From positions 1-64,000 of the IMG/VR virus record IMGVR_UViG_3300023184_005208: 64,000 nucleotides of DNA, one strand, 5' to 3'. The stretch comes from a virus. This document shows positions 27,364 through 35,651 of the stretch, piece by piece. The notes under the pieces are model-generated. The model saw nothing but the letters and a program-made list of their open reading frames with translations, had not been told where the DNA came from and searched no databases. Both the position numbers and the translations under genes were made by a program. Each line of letters begins with the position of its first letter. The first letter of the stretch is position 1.

Positions 27364-27386
27364 TTCAAGAAAGTTATTTATATTTG
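27357..27386 (+). promoter_or_regulatory. Host-type promoter for the 27391 gene
   Basis: TATATTTG at 27379-27386 fits the Bacteroidota -7 consensus TAnnTTTG, with TTG at 27357-27359, 19 nt upstream. The element ends 4 nt before the ATG, so the mRNA should be almost leaderless. A TATTTAT overlaps it at 27375-27381, so class membership is ambiguous. Confidence 0.55.
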
Positions 27387-27390
27387 TGGT

Positions 27391-27792
27391 ATGAACCCAA
27401 ATGAAAATTCAGGAATTTTATTTAGAATATTTTTATATCTAAAAAACAAATTTGACCCAAAACCTCCTGTTGCTGAAGAAGTCCAAACATGTACTCAAAT
27501 TTTATTAAAGGTATTAGATTACGAGAATACCGAGTTAACATACACACCTGTATCCAATAAAAGATTTATTGTTAATGATGAGAGAGGTATGGCAATTACT
27601 ATTGAAAATAGAGTTGTTCACATCATTAATCACATATACAGTTATAGCATATACATGGAGGATAACGATTGTTATGGAAAAATTTTGAAAAAATTTGACG
27701 AAGTTTCTGAAAAGAAAAAAAGTGAATTAGAAGAAAAAATTACAACTAATATCAAACATTCATTAAATAAAATTTTAGAGGGACTCTCTTAA
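27391..27792 (+). CDS. Unknown protein
   Basis: 133 residues, start ATG 27391, 4 nt after a TATATTTG element. The first 20 residues are weakly hydrophobic (GILFRIFLYLKNKF) but are not a clear signal peptide. The C-terminal third is a charged helix. Convergent with the next gene, overlapping by 18 nt. No family recognised. Confidence 0.55.
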   Translation: MNPNENSGILFRIFLYLKNKFDPKPPVAEEVQTCTQILLKVLDYENTELTYTPVSNKRFIVNDERGMAITIENRVVHIINHIYSYSIYMEDNDCYGKILKKFDEVSEKKKSELEEKITTNIKHSLNKILEGLS

Positions 27793-28476
27793 CACTTTTC
27801 TAATCAAATCTTTTATTGATTCGTTCTTAGGTTCATAATGAGTCATCTTAGGCTTATTACCCGTACCTGATTTTGAATGCGTTTTCTCAGCTTTTCTTTT
27901 TTGTTGACAAGCAGATTTTTTTTGTGAGGCAGACATTTTAGATGCAACACCAACACCTCTACATTTTGGATAACCCTTATCACTGGCTTCAGGTCTTCCA
28001 CAAGGAGGGTGTTTACCATTTTTATCTTTACGGCAAATATTAACCCATGGACCTGCAGGTTGTTTACTACCTTTTGGTTTTTTCTTAGTACCAAACCACA
28101 CAGCCAAATCCTCTTTCAGAAAATCTTCTTTAATTGGTCCTACAGCTTGTTTTATAACTTTTTCAGGACTTTCAACATCGGCAATATTACTACCATCCTC
28201 GTCATTTTGACCTGTATAAAATTGTTTTAAATATTGGTCTAATTTAGATAATTTTTCAGTTCTTTTTTCAATCTTGGCTCTTTGTTTAGGAGTTTCTTTA
28301 AAATCACCATCAGCCTCCTCATATGCCAGTTCTGCATTAATATAATCATATACGGGAATATTAAAAGGCGCTAATTGGTTTTCTTCCCAATATTCAGGTG
28401 CTAACACAATAGGAACTTTAAAATGTCCCGATGAACCTGCACCCGTTGCTTCTTTTATTTGTTTTTTAGTAATCAT
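27775..28476 (-). CDS. DUF5872-like Cys-rich basic protein with I-K-E targeting peptide
   Basis: 233 residues from ATG 28476; an upstream ATG at 28503 would start inside the late-type promoter motif and is rejected. MITKKQIKEATGAGSSGHF carries I-K-E at residues 7-9 followed by A, a prohead-protease-like site. Residues 125-210 match the DUF5872 pattern: LAVWFGTKKKPKGSKQPAG, GPWVNICRKDKNGKHPPCGR, KGYPKCRGVG, SACQQKRKAEK. The domain is strongly basic with conserved Cys. It ends IRKVLRESL, a second L-x-E. Likely packaged in the capsid (inference). Confidence 0.68.
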   Translation of the reverse strand: MITKKQIKEATGAGSSGHFKVPIVLAPEYWEENQLAPFNIPVYDYINAELAYEEADGDFKETPKQRAKIEKRTEKLSKLDQYLKQFYTGQNDEDGSNIADVESPEKVIKQAVGPIKEDFLKEDLAVWFGTKKKPKGSKQPAGPWVNICRKDKNGKHPPCGRPEASDKGYPKCRGVGVASKMSASQKKSACQQKRKAEKTHSKSGTGNKPKMTHYEPKNESIKDLIRKVLRESL

Positions 28477-28488
28477 GATTATCTTAGT

Positions 28489-28495
28489 ATAAATA
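28489..28495 (-). promoter_or_regulatory. Late-type promoter motif TATTTAT
   Basis: On the minus strand TATTTAT ends 12 nt before ATG 28476. Read on the plus strand the same bases give TATAAATA (28488-28495), the T4 late consensus, 9 nt before the plus-strand gene at 28505, so the site could serve both directions. Confidence 0.5.
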
Positions 28496-28504
28496 TCTAA
28501 CATT

Positions 28505-28717
28505 ATGAATATAGAACAAGGGGAATTTCTTTTTGAATCAATTAAATATCAAAGTCCTGAAGATGTTGAAAAATTCATCGAATCAATAGACACGGCTCAG
28601 TCTTTCTATGTTTTAACTAAGGCGTTAGAACTGGCTTACTCCAGAGGGGTCTATTCTCTTCAAGAATCGGAGATATTATCCAAGTCAATAAGAATACTCA
28701 CAAAAAACTTAAAGTAA
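28505..28717 (+). CDS. Small helical protein
   Basis: 70 residues, ATG 28505, divergent from the DUF5872-like gene. Acidic, helical (FLFESIKYQSPEDVEKFIES), no Cys, no membrane segment. Ends just before a strong bidirectional terminator. No family recognised. Confidence 0.6.
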   Translation: MNIEQGEFLFESIKYQSPEDVEKFIESIDTAQSFYVLTKALELAYSRGVYSLQESEILSKSIRILTKNLK

Positions 28718-28722
28718 TAAAA

Positions 28723-28744
28723 AAAGGACCTCACGGGGTCCTTT
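28723..28744. terminator. Bidirectional intrinsic terminator
   Basis: AAAGGACC (28723-28730) pairs with GGTCCTTT (28737-28744) around a 6-nt loop, flanked by A-tracts and a T-tract. It serves the plus-strand 28505 gene and the minus-strand 28752 gene. Confidence 0.9.
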
Positions 28745-28751
28745 TTTTATT

Positions 28752-29591
28752 TTATAATTTATTTCCACAAGACGGACAGAACTTATAGTTTGATTTCATC
28801 TTGGTTCCACATTCTGTACAATATTGTCTGATTTCTTCAACATTAATATTTTTTGTACTCGTTGGTTGAATCTTAAATTTAATTGTGTGAGATGTGTGAT
28901 AATAAAATTGTTCATATGAGTTGGTGAAAGTTTGATTAGATTGTTTACCCTTTTCAATCCTACCTGTTTCAATTGACTTACTTTTCTTCTTTAGTGAATT
29001 AGGTTTACCACTCAACAACGTTTTTGATGTGTCAAATTTACTTCTAAAAGTATCTGAACTAACAGAACTTGTAAAAATCGCATTTGAAGTATTGTAAGTT
29101 GTTGTAGTTGTATTATATCCCACTCCTCCTGTGGTACTAATTGTTGTACCAAATTGTGGAATATAATCATTAGTACGACTTCCATAAACTATACCACTAC
29201 CATAGTTAGTTCTATTAGAAATAAGAAAATTATTATTAACTTCTTGTTCATCGTAGAACTCAACTAATACATCCCCATTTAAATCAATTGCAGACCTATT
29301 TTCAGACGTGTCTTTTACTTTATAGGTACTGAACTCAAACTTGTTATTAGAGTCAAGGAAACGTTCTAGAAACACTCTCTGACCTGGTCTTAATACAACA
29401 CCACTTGTGGAAATGTATTCACCATTCAATTTGATTTTACAGAGAACCGATTTTTGTTTTGGATTATGGATTTCGAATTCGAAGTTGTCTTTATCGTTAA
29501 GGAAGACAACGTGTCCATTATAGACTTTTAAACGGGACTTTTTCTTTGTGATGTGCGCAGTCGGTTTGCCCACTTGTGTTGCGTAATTCAT
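28752..29591 (-). CDS. Zinc-ribbon-tailed structural-type protein
   Basis: 279 residues. Residues 15-100 form a beta-rich domain (VVFLNDKDNFEFEIHNPKQK, GVVLRPGQRVFLERFLDSN, KFEFSTYKV). I associate this pattern with a conserved domain of large phages and giant viruses, but this is from memory. A Ser/Thr/Tyr-rich low-complexity linker follows, then a C-terminal zinc ribbon: YCTECGTKMKSNYKFCPSCG. The ribbon is of the short 'double zinc ribbon' kind. Upstream there is no clear promoter of either class. Function unknown. Confidence 0.6.
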   Translation of the reverse strand: MNYATQVGKPTAHITKKKSRLKVYNGHVVFLNDKDNFEFEIHNPKQKSVLCKIKLNGEYISTSGVVLRPGQRVFLERFLDSNNKFEFSTYKVKDTSENRSAIDLNGDVLVEFYDEQEVNNNFLISNRTNYGSGIVYGSRTNDYIPQFGTTISTTGGVGYNTTTTTYNTSNAIFTSSVSSDTFRSKFDTSKTLLSGKPNSLKKKSKSIETGRIEKGKQSNQTFTNSYEQFYYHTSHTIKFKIQPTSTKNINVEEIRQYCTECGTKMKSNYKFCPSCGNKL

Positions 29592-29716
29592 GTTTTTTAA
29601 TTTTATATTAGCTTATGACTACGTTACCAATACCTTTATATCCGTGAATACTCTACAGCTTGTTATGGCTGGGGACTGATAAACTAAAATCTAAAAATAA
29701 TTATACAAAAAAATAT

Positions 29717-29748
29717 TTTGTAGAAAACAAACTTTTTTATTATCTTTG
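29717..29748 (+). promoter_or_regulatory. Host-type promoter TTTG-N20-TATCTTTG
   Basis: TTTG at 29717-29720 and TATCTTTG at 29741-29748, separated by exactly 20 nt, a perfect Bacteroidota housekeeping promoter, 14 nt before ATG 29763. Confidence 0.8.
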
Positions 29749-29762
29749 TAAAAAATACAAAA

Positions 29763-30143
29763 ATGGGAAAATTTTTAATATACTTGTTTGTTTTGTTATT
29801 GTCATTAAAATCATATGGACAAAAAGTAGTATATGTTCTTGGACAGGATGACAAATCAAAAATTACCATGATGACATCTGAGGAACTTTGGATGTATGCT
29901 GAATGTATTACCGCAATCGGTAAAGAAAAAGAAATTCTCAATTGGGCATCTGAAGATATTTGTAATTTAATAAGAAAGAACCCAACACATTTCAATTCTC
30001 AAGTAGTATCCATTGATTCTAAACAACAAAGATTGAACATCAGACCTCAAAAAGGAGAAACAAACTTAGGTTCTGAAAAATTAGTTTTAATCATTAAACG
30101 TGATAAAAAGAATTCTATAATAAATTTGTTAGTACTTTATTGA
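29763..30143 (+). CDS. Secreted protein with signal peptide
   Basis: 126 residues. MGKFLIYLFVLLLSLKSYGQ is a typical short Bacteroidota signal peptide (one Lys, hydrophobic core, polar Y-G-Q end), predicting export to the periplasm. The mature part is about 105 residues without Cys and is not recognised. Driven by a strong host-type promoter rather than the late motif, so it is likely made early. Possible roles are superinfection exclusion or envelope modification. Overlaps the convergent OmpA-like gene by 7 nt. Confidence 0.65.
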   Translation: MGKFLIYLFVLLLSLKSYGQKVVYVLGQDDKSKITMMTSEELWMYAECITAIGKEKEILNWASEDICNLIRKNPTHFNSQVVSIDSKQQRLNIRPQKGETNLGSEKLVLIIKRDKKNSIINLLVLY

Positions 30144-31417
30144 TTACCCTTACTCTTCTTATACTGCTCTAATTCTTTTTGTCGAGAATTTCCGACGCCG
30201 TGGAGATTTGCAAACTCTGTCCAAGGTTTATTATTGTATGCTTTGTAGTTTCTAAACAACTCGAGTTGGTCGTTTGGAATTCGTAGAATGCCATCTCCCC
30301 CAACAAATTTGTACAACTCATATATTGTATCAATTGAATAATTTGAACTAGCATCCAATTTCAATTTAAATGGTTGAACTCTTGGTTTTGGTTCTTCTCC
30401 CTTAGGATTATCAGCTCCAGCTGTAGTTATAGGTTCACCACATTTAGTTAATTTTAATAATGTTACTGGTGGGTTAGCATTTGACATTCTTTTACCTCCT
30501 GTAGTAATAAATGTTCCTGGTAATAAAACTTGACCATTATCACTAACTATGGTAATATGTGCTGGGTCACTATGACAATCCCTCAACGCACAGTTGTATG
30601 TTATAATAATTTCTTCAGGATTTTTTTCCAATATTTGTTGTTTTTGTTGAGCACTTACAACAAGTTTGAAACTTACAGATGGACCACTAACTTCTCGGCC
30701 ATAAAAATTATTTAAATTAATTTGTGGGTCACCTTTTTCATTTGTTAAAAGTATTCCGTTAGCCCACATGTTAAACACTGCGTCATTACATTTATGACAC
30801 TTTCTTTCATCAACATTTGGTATACACCATTCTTGTCTATAATCAACAAGAACACTAAAACCTAATTCACAAATTTCTTTTTCATTTTCTCCGCTACCAA
30901 CTATATTAAAACTAACGTATTGGTATTGAGTATATTTTGGGTCGTTTGCTAAATTTTTGATTTGTTCAGGTGTTGCATTTTTTTGACGATTCCATTCAGG
31001 TCCTTGCGCACCTAAATTTTTCATTTCAACAGTAATGTTTGCAGGTAATTTAGATGCCAGATAATTTTTCATTTCTTGACCTCTCAATTCAGATAACTGT
31101 CCAGATTCCAAACCAACTCCTCTATTCGGAACTTTTGATTCTGAAGACTCTATTTCTAATTTTATTTGTTGGTTCTTTGGAAAATTTTTTACATAGTCCA
31201 ATAATTGTTGAACGACACCATCCACTTCAGCCTTGTTGAATTCCTTATACTTACCACTCGGGAAAGTATTATTTGGTAGAGTGAACTTCTTCGGTTCTAA
31301 TTTATCTACAACAATTTTTTGTTCATTAACCAAATATTGATTTTTTGTTGCACTTTCATGCATCATCAATATTCTTTTTGCTTCGTCTGTAGAAATATTC
31401 CAATTTTGCTTAATCAT
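30137..31417 (-). CDS. OmpA-like domain protein with late-type start and L-x-x-E peptide
   Basis: 426 residues from ATG 31417; ATG 31438 would place the late-type motif inside the gene. The N-terminus (NISTDEAKRILMMHESATKN, then QYLVNEQ) ends in L-V-N-E at residue 32, much like the FLINEA cleavage site in the major capsid protein. Residues 45-140 resemble an OmpA-like peptidoglycan-binding domain: IKLEIESSESKVPNRGVGLE and GQLSELRGQEMKNYL. A middle region has CxxC (KCHKCND), and two short segments near 250-300 suggest beta domains. It may bind cell wall after injection or be a virion component. Confidence 0.62.
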   Translation of the reverse strand: MIKQNWNISTDEAKRILMMHESATKNQYLVNEQKIVVDKLEPKKFTLPNNTFPSGKYKEFNKAEVDGVVQQLLDYVKNFPKNQQIKLEIESSESKVPNRGVGLESGQLSELRGQEMKNYLASKLPANITVEMKNLGAQGPEWNRQKNATPEQIKNLANDPKYTQYQYVSFNIVGSGENEKEICELGFSVLVDYRQEWCIPNVDERKCHKCNDAVFNMWANGILLTNEKGDPQINLNNFYGREVSGPSVSFKLVVSAQQKQQILEKNPEEIIITYNCALRDCHSDPAHITIVSDNGQVLLPGTFITTGGKRMSNANPPVTLLKLTKCGEPITTAGADNPKGEEPKPRVQPFKLKLDASSNYSIDTIYELYKFVGGDGILRIPNDQLELFRNYKAYNNKPWTEFANLHGVGNSRQKELEQYKKSKGNQ

Positions 31418-31421
31418 AGTA

Positions 31422-31428
31422 ATAAATA
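31422..31428 (-). promoter_or_regulatory. Late-type promoter motif TATTTAT
   Basis: Ends 4 nt before ATG 31417 on the minus strand and decides the start of the OmpA-like gene. Confidence 0.55.
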
Positions 31429-31442
31429 TATTGAGCATAAAA

Positions 31443-31465
31443 AAAGGTCCCTTGTGAGGACCTTT
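31443..31465. terminator. Intrinsic terminator after major capsid gene
   Basis: AAAGGTCC (31443-31450) pairs with GGACCTTT (31458-31465) with a 7-nt loop, bordered by A- and T-runs on both sides. On the minus strand it follows the capsid gene stop at 31487. Confidence 0.9.
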
Positions 31466-31486
31466 TTTGTATTTTTAAAGAATAGA

Positions 31487-33304
31487 TTATCTCAATTCTT
31501 TTAAGTCGAATGTTCTTACGCCATCAACTGTAATTCTACCGTAGAATCTGTTGTTCACCATCTTCTTAGCGTATCTAGTCATGATACCTTTGATTGGTGT
31601 GAAGTTGAACGGATTGTACATTGTAGGTGTAAGTTGTAATGGAACGTATGGTGCGTAGATGTAACCTGTATCTAACAAAGAAGTTCCTTTGTGTCCCATT
31701 AACACTTGGTTTGGTGGGAAGTAAGGGTCTCTGTAAACTTGGTATCTACCAGCTAATGTACCAACTCTTTCAATACCCATGTTGTATTGGTCTTGTTCAG
31801 GAGCTGCATTTGAAACGTGGAAATACTCCAAGTCATCAAAGATAGCACTGATTTCAGAAGAAACAACTATCCAGTTAGCACCACCTCTTAAAGTAGACTT
31901 ATGGATTTGTGCAGAAATTTGGTTGATTGCTGTGATTAACGTTTGGTTCCAGTCTTTTTGTGTGTAAGGTTGTGCCGAACCACCAAGTCTCTTCCATCCG
32001 TTGTAATCCCAACGTAAGTTCCAAGCCGCGCCTTTTCTCAAATCTCTTAAGATTTCTCTATCGATTTCTGCAGCAACTTGCTCAGATAATAATGCTGTTA
32101 ATTCAGCTTCAGCGTCGATGTTGTGGAATGCCGCAACGTCTTGAGCCATTTCAGGAGACCATTGTGCTCTTAATTTTCTTTCAGTTACAGAAACTGTTAC
32201 TGATAATAAGTCAAATGAAACCTCACCGATTCTATCTTCAAATTCTAAGTTCTTATAGATTCTATAAGTTGCAGAGAACGCGTTGTTAGACGCTGTAGAA
32301 GAAGAGAATGTAGAACCTGTGTAACCGTCCATAGAACCGCCACAAGTAATACATACTGGTACTTGTAAATCAACTTCCAAATAGATGAATCCGTTTACAT
32401 CACAAATGTCGTCATATTGACCACCGTCTGTTAATGAGTTAGGGAAAACTAAATTTTGGTTATTGTTACCGTATTGAACGATACCTTTACCATATCTTTG
32501 AGTTACAACTCTGAATAAGTAAGGACCACCGCCCGCTGTTGTTGTGTTTGTAGAAACACCATTGATTGTTAAATCAGCTAAGAAAGCTTCAGTATCCATT
32601 GGGTTACCATCTGGACCAACTAATTTACCTGCCGCGCTTGACGCAAAACCTGTCATGATAACTAATACTTTTCTGTAATCAGTTAAAGCATAAGCAGCTG
32701 GGTCTAAGTTTAACGTTGCACTATTCCATTGTGCCGTAACACAAGAAGTAACTGCAGATGTGATAGAACTAAATTGTCCTTTAGAATAGTCATATAAACC
32801 TGGAGGGTCTAATGCTGGTTCATTACCTTCATAAAACTTGTCATAAAGGTCTCTACCGTCATTGTAGTTATAACCACTGTTTGGAGTTTGGTCCGCAGCT
32901 GCGTTTGGTGCTCCGTAAGGTGCGTAGTGAATACCGGTGCTGCTATTTTCAAAACCACCTGTTTCATACTGTTGAATGTTAGGTACAAAGTAGAATAATT
33001 TACCAATTGGTAAGTTCATTGCTTGTACTGAAACGATATCGTTTGCTAATAATTTAGAGAATACTCTTCTAACGATAGGGAAAACCACTGTTTCAAATGC
33101 ACCTGTATCAGATGAAGTTGATGCTTCATTGATTAAAAATGATGCTTGGTTTTCGTAAAGTTGAGCTACGTTTTCTCTCATGTGACCTTTAAGACCTTCT
33201 AAAAAGCCCAATTTGTCCCATTTGTTGATTGTATCTTCTTTGATAACTTTAAGGTGCTTAAGACCGATGTTACCAACAAGACCTGATTCTAATAATGCTC
33301 CCAT
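31487..33304 (-). CDS. gp23: Major capsid protein, T4 gp23-like
   Basis: 605 residues. INKWDKLGFLEGLKGHMREN near residue 26 mirrors the start of T4 gp23 (N-K-W-x-x-L-L-E-G). FLINEASTS has a prohead-protease site after E60, close to position 65 in T4. VVFPIVRRVFSKLLANDIVS and VQAMNLPIGKLFYF match gp23's 'M-V-R-R-x-x-P-x-L-I-A-x-D' and 'V-Q-P-M-x-x-P-T-G'. SPEMAQDVAAFHNIDAEAEL is the gp23 helix before the HK97-like core. It forms the capsid hexamers. No TATTTAT upstream, so it is probably transcribed from the scaffold or earlier promoters. Confidence 0.93.
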   Translation of the reverse strand: MGALLESGLVGNIGLKHLKVIKEDTINKWDKLGFLEGLKGHMRENVAQLYENQASFLINEASTSSDTGAFETVVFPIVRRVFSKLLANDIVSVQAMNLPIGKLFYFVPNIQQYETGGFENSSTGIHYAPYGAPNAAADQTPNSGYNYNDGRDLYDKFYEGNEPALDPPGLYDYSKGQFSSITSAVTSCVTAQWNSATLNLDPAAYALTDYRKVLVIMTGFASSAAGKLVGPDGNPMDTEAFLADLTINGVSTNTTTAGGGPYLFRVVTQRYGKGIVQYGNNNQNLVFPNSLTDGGQYDDICDVNGFIYLEVDLQVPVCITCGGSMDGYTGSTFSSSTASNNAFSATYRIYKNLEFEDRIGEVSFDLLSVTVSVTERKLRAQWSPEMAQDVAAFHNIDAEAELTALLSEQVAAEIDREILRDLRKGAAWNLRWDYNGWKRLGGSAQPYTQKDWNQTLITAINQISAQIHKSTLRGGANWIVVSSEISAIFDDLEYFHVSNAAPEQDQYNMGIERVGTLAGRYQVYRDPYFPPNQVLMGHKGTSLLDTGYIYAPYVPLQLTPTMYNPFNFTPIKGIMTRYAKKMVNNRFYGRITVDGVRTFDLKELR

Positions 33305-33343
33305 TTTAAAATATTTGTTTTTTTTATTTATTTTTTATTAATC

Positions 33344-34981
33344 TTATAACTTAGACATTAAATCTTTAATTCTTAAAAATTGTGGATTTTCATATGTCTT
33401 AGACTCAATTAGATTAACTGATGAACCTGTAGAAACTTGTTTGTTTAATTTTGTTTCAACTGATTCAGTAATTGATTGTGTGTCACCTTTAGATAATTCG
33501 TCTTTAATTGATTTATAAAGATTTTTTGATTCTTTTAATGTCTCAACTCCGTCGAATCTTCTTAGGATGTTTATTTTTTCTTTTTTAGTTGTTGAATGTT
33601 CTGTGAACAATCTTGTAGCGTAAGCTAAGTTCGAATTGAATATAGCAACTTCATTTAATTTTTCTCTGAAAATATTTAATGCTTTTCTATACTCTTCGTT
33701 CTTTTCTCTCAACATACTAACTTCTGCTTCTGTAGATTCTACTTTAACACCATTTTTACCATAAACGTAATTTCTGTTGTTAGATATACCTTTTCTTAAA
33801 CCTCTACCTTCTTTTGAACCATTACCATAAGTTCTTGCCGCTTCTTTAGTTTCTGTTTTTTCGTAGTCTTTAAAGTGACCATCTTTCGTGCCAGCTTTCT
33901 TTTCTACTCCATCAACTTTTGAACGTTTGAATTCATCTTTTTTTGAACCATAACTTTCTTTTGTTTCAGCTTTAACAACTTTAGATTTTCCTTCCATGTT
34001 AGCACCTTTCTTATATTCGAATTTTGCTTTACCAGTACCTACTGATTTAGGACCTTCTTTTTTGTCCTCTTTAAATCCACCTGCAGCTTTATTTTTGTAA
34101 GTGAATTTAGGTCCTGAGCCAATTCCAACACCTTTAGGTTTAACTGTTGATTTACCTTCTCTAACCGCTCTTTTGTGGTTATAAGATTCGTCAATAGATT
34201 CTTCGTCATCGTCATCATCAGATTCGTCTAACTCTTCGTCTTCATCATCTGATTCCATCATTTCGTCTTCATCATCTGATTCCATCATTTCATCGTCATC
34301 CGATTCCATCATTTCATCTTCGTCTTCATCATCTAAATAAATTTCGTAAACAACTTCATCATCATCTGATTCCATCATTTCGTCATCATCTGATTCAACA
34401 TCGTCGATGTCTACCTCTGATGTATCTCCGTTTTTAGAGAAAATTGCGTCAATTACGTCTTGTACTGACTCGTCTGTTTCTGTTTGGTTCATAATTTCGT
34501 CTGTTTCATTCATGTTTATTTCATCTTCTTCAGACTCACCAAGCTTTACTAAGTATTCTGTATCAGCGTCGTTGTCTGTTAAGTGAATGTCTTCACCATC
34601 TTTTTTAACGATGATTCCGTCTTCTTCACCCATAGCCTTGAACACTTTAAGAATTTCTTCGTCAGATGCGTCAGTCAAATCTATAGGACTTTCGTCCTCA
34701 GAATCCATATCAATGTCTGTATCAACATCCATATCCATATCTTCTGTGTCGTTATCAACATCCATATCAACGTCCATATCCACATCATCTGTGTTTTCGT
34801 CGTCTTCTATGTCTGCATCTAAATCAACCTCGTCTTGTTCAGAAAGAGATTCTTTTACTAATTGATTGATTTCTTCTTTCATTGTAGAATGAAGTATTCC
34901 TTTTGCATTTTCGGCGATAGCTTCTTCAACATTTCTCATTTGAATAAGTGCCTCTTGTACTAATGATTTTTTTTCTTGCAT
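33344..34981 (-). CDS. gp22: Acidic prohead core/scaffold protein
   Basis: 545 residues, directly upstream of the capsid gene as in T4 (22 before 23). The N-terminus MQEKKSLVQEALIQMRNVEE contains L-V-Q-E followed by A, and QLVKESLSE contains another L-x-E site, as expected for a core protein digested during maturation. Residues 50-250 are extremely acidic with tandem D-E-M-M-E-S-D-D units; residues 265-400 are Lys/Gly-rich; the C-terminus is helical. A T4 gp22-type role (internal core around which the prohead forms) is inferred from position, composition and sites. It is longer than T4 gp22 (about 270). Confidence 0.75.
   Translation of the reverse strand: MQEKKSLVQEALIQMRNVEEAIAENAKGILHSTMKEEINQLVKESLSEQDEVDLDADIEDDENTDDVDMDVDMDVDNDTEDMDMDVDTDIDMDSEDESPIDLTDASDEEILKVFKAMGEEDGIIVKKDGEDIHLTDNDADTEYLVKLGESEEDEINMNETDEIMNQTETDESVQDVIDAIFSKNGDTSEVDIDDVESDDDEMMESDDDEVVYEIYLDDEDEDEMMESDDDEMMESDDEDEMMESDDEDEELDESDDDDDEESIDESYNHKRAVREGKSTVKPKGVGIGSGPKFTYKNKAAGGFKEDKKEGPKSVGTGKAKFEYKKGANMEGKSKVVKAETKESYGSKKDEFKRSKVDGVEKKAGTKDGHFKDYEKTETKEAARTYGNGSKEGRGLRKGISNNRNYVYGKNGVKVESTEAEVSMLREKNEEYRKALNIFREKLNEVAIFNSNLAYATRLFTEHSTTKKEKINILRRFDGVETLKESKNLYKSIKDELSKGDTQSITESVETKLNKQVSTGSSVNLIESKTYENPQFLRIKDLMSKL
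34200..34400 (-). repeat. Acidic tandem repeat in scaffold gene
   Basis: Repeated codons for MMESDDDE/MMESDDEDE units, at least four near-identical copies. On the plus strand this reads as runs of 'tcatcatctgattcca' units. Such repeats are recombination-prone and may vary in copy number. Confidence 0.8.
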
Positions 34982-35004
34982 TAAAAAATTATTTAATTTA
35001 ACTA

Positions 35005-35011
35005 ATAAATA
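35005..35011 (-). promoter_or_regulatory. Late-type promoter motif TATTTAT
   Basis: Minus-strand TATTTAT 23 nt upstream of the scaffold ATG at 34981. Confidence 0.45.
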
Positions 35012-35039
35012 GTGTCAAAACTAAAAAAAGTAGGTTTTA

Positions 35040-35369
35040 TTAAACTACCACGTAAGATTTTTCTTGTAAACTCATTCCAACACAAGTTTTTCCTGTTTGA
35101 GAGTTAATCCAAGTTTGTAGTGTATTATAATTTGTATCAAATACATAATAAAATGAATTTGTATTTGTCGTATCTGATAAAAGAGTAACTGTATAACAAT
35201 TATTTGTAGTATCATCATTAATAACAATTTCCCCTCTAAACACATTTATACCGATAAGTCCTAAACCAGTTCCTTCACAATAGGCTAAACAAGAAGACCA
35301 TGAAGGTGCGTTTATTAATTTACTTACATTTACAGTAGGACTAGCTGAAAGTGAAACTTGAAAATTCAT
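35040..35369 (-). CDS. Small beta-rich virion-like protein
   Basis: 109 residues. Beta-rich and low in Lys, with Cys near 30, 60 and 100 (SSCLAYCEGTGLGLIGINVF; TGKTCVGMSL). The style resembles the N-terminal 75 residues of the Thr/Pro-rich protein at 45330, which also opens with a compact Cys-containing beta domain. Preceded by a late-type motif and located in the head block, so a capsid decoration protein is plausible. Family not recognised. Confidence 0.55.
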   Translation of the reverse strand: MNFQVSLSASPTVNVSKLINAPSWSSCLAYCEGTGLGLIGINVFRGEIVINDDTTNNCYTVTLLSDTTNTNSFYYVFDTNYNTLQTWINSQTGKTCVGMSLQEKSYVVV

Positions 35370-35382
35370 AATATTTTATTTC

Positions 35383-35389
35383 ATAAATA
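35383..35389 (-). promoter_or_regulatory. Late-type promoter motif TATTTAT
   Basis: Ends 13 nt before ATG 35369 on the minus strand. Confidence 0.5.
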
Positions 35390-35403
35390 TCTACCAAATA
35401 AAA

Positions 35404-35425
35404 AAAGTGGTCGATTGACCACTTT
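35404..35425. terminator. Intrinsic terminator
   Basis: AAAGTGGTC (35404-35412) pairs perfectly with GACCACTTT (35417-35425) around a GATT loop, with A- and T-tracts outside. On the minus strand it follows the stop of the 35433 gene. Confidence 0.9.
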
Positions 35426-35432
35426 TATTTAA

Positions 35433-35645
35433 TTACTTTTCAATTACTTCATCGATTTTACTTTCAGATACCGAAGTTATTCTCCAATCGTGTGTGAATC
35501 CTTCGTACTTTGTTGTAACTTTCGCTTCAACATCTGTTACTGAAAAACCTTTAACAAGTTTTTCTTCTCTGATTTTTTTAATCTTGCCTGAATTCTCATC
35601 AGGTAAATCGTACTGAATTTTTGCTACAAAATACTTTTCGTCCAT
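35433..35645 (-). CDS. DUF4494-like small protein
   Basis: 70 residues. KYFVAKIQYDLPDENSGKIK, then REEKLVKGFSVTDVEAKVT and HDWRITSVSESKIDEVIE match the layout of the DUF4494 family, common in Bacteroidota and their phages: a beta hairpin, 'F-x-x-x-E-A' helix and final strand. Function unknown. It directly follows the prohead protease gene (6 nt gap). Confidence 0.6.
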   Translation of the reverse strand: MDEKYFVAKIQYDLPDENSGKIKKIREEKLVKGFSVTDVEAKVTTKYEGFTHDWRITSVSESKIDEVIEK

Positions 35646-35651
35646 GTTTAA

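Noticed and set aside
28477-28503. ATG 28503 as start of the DUF5872-like gene
   Set aside because: It would put the TATTTAT motif inside the coding sequence; MITKKQIKEA at 28476 begins with the expected cleavage peptide.
31418-31438. ATG 31438 for the OmpA-like gene
   Set aside because: Overlaps the motif at 31422-31428; ATG 31417 lies 4 nt downstream, as in other late genes.
34583-34865. Plus-strand ORFs in the scaffold gene
   Set aside because: They are complementary-strand readings of the acidic repeat with low-complexity His/Ile/Ser composition.
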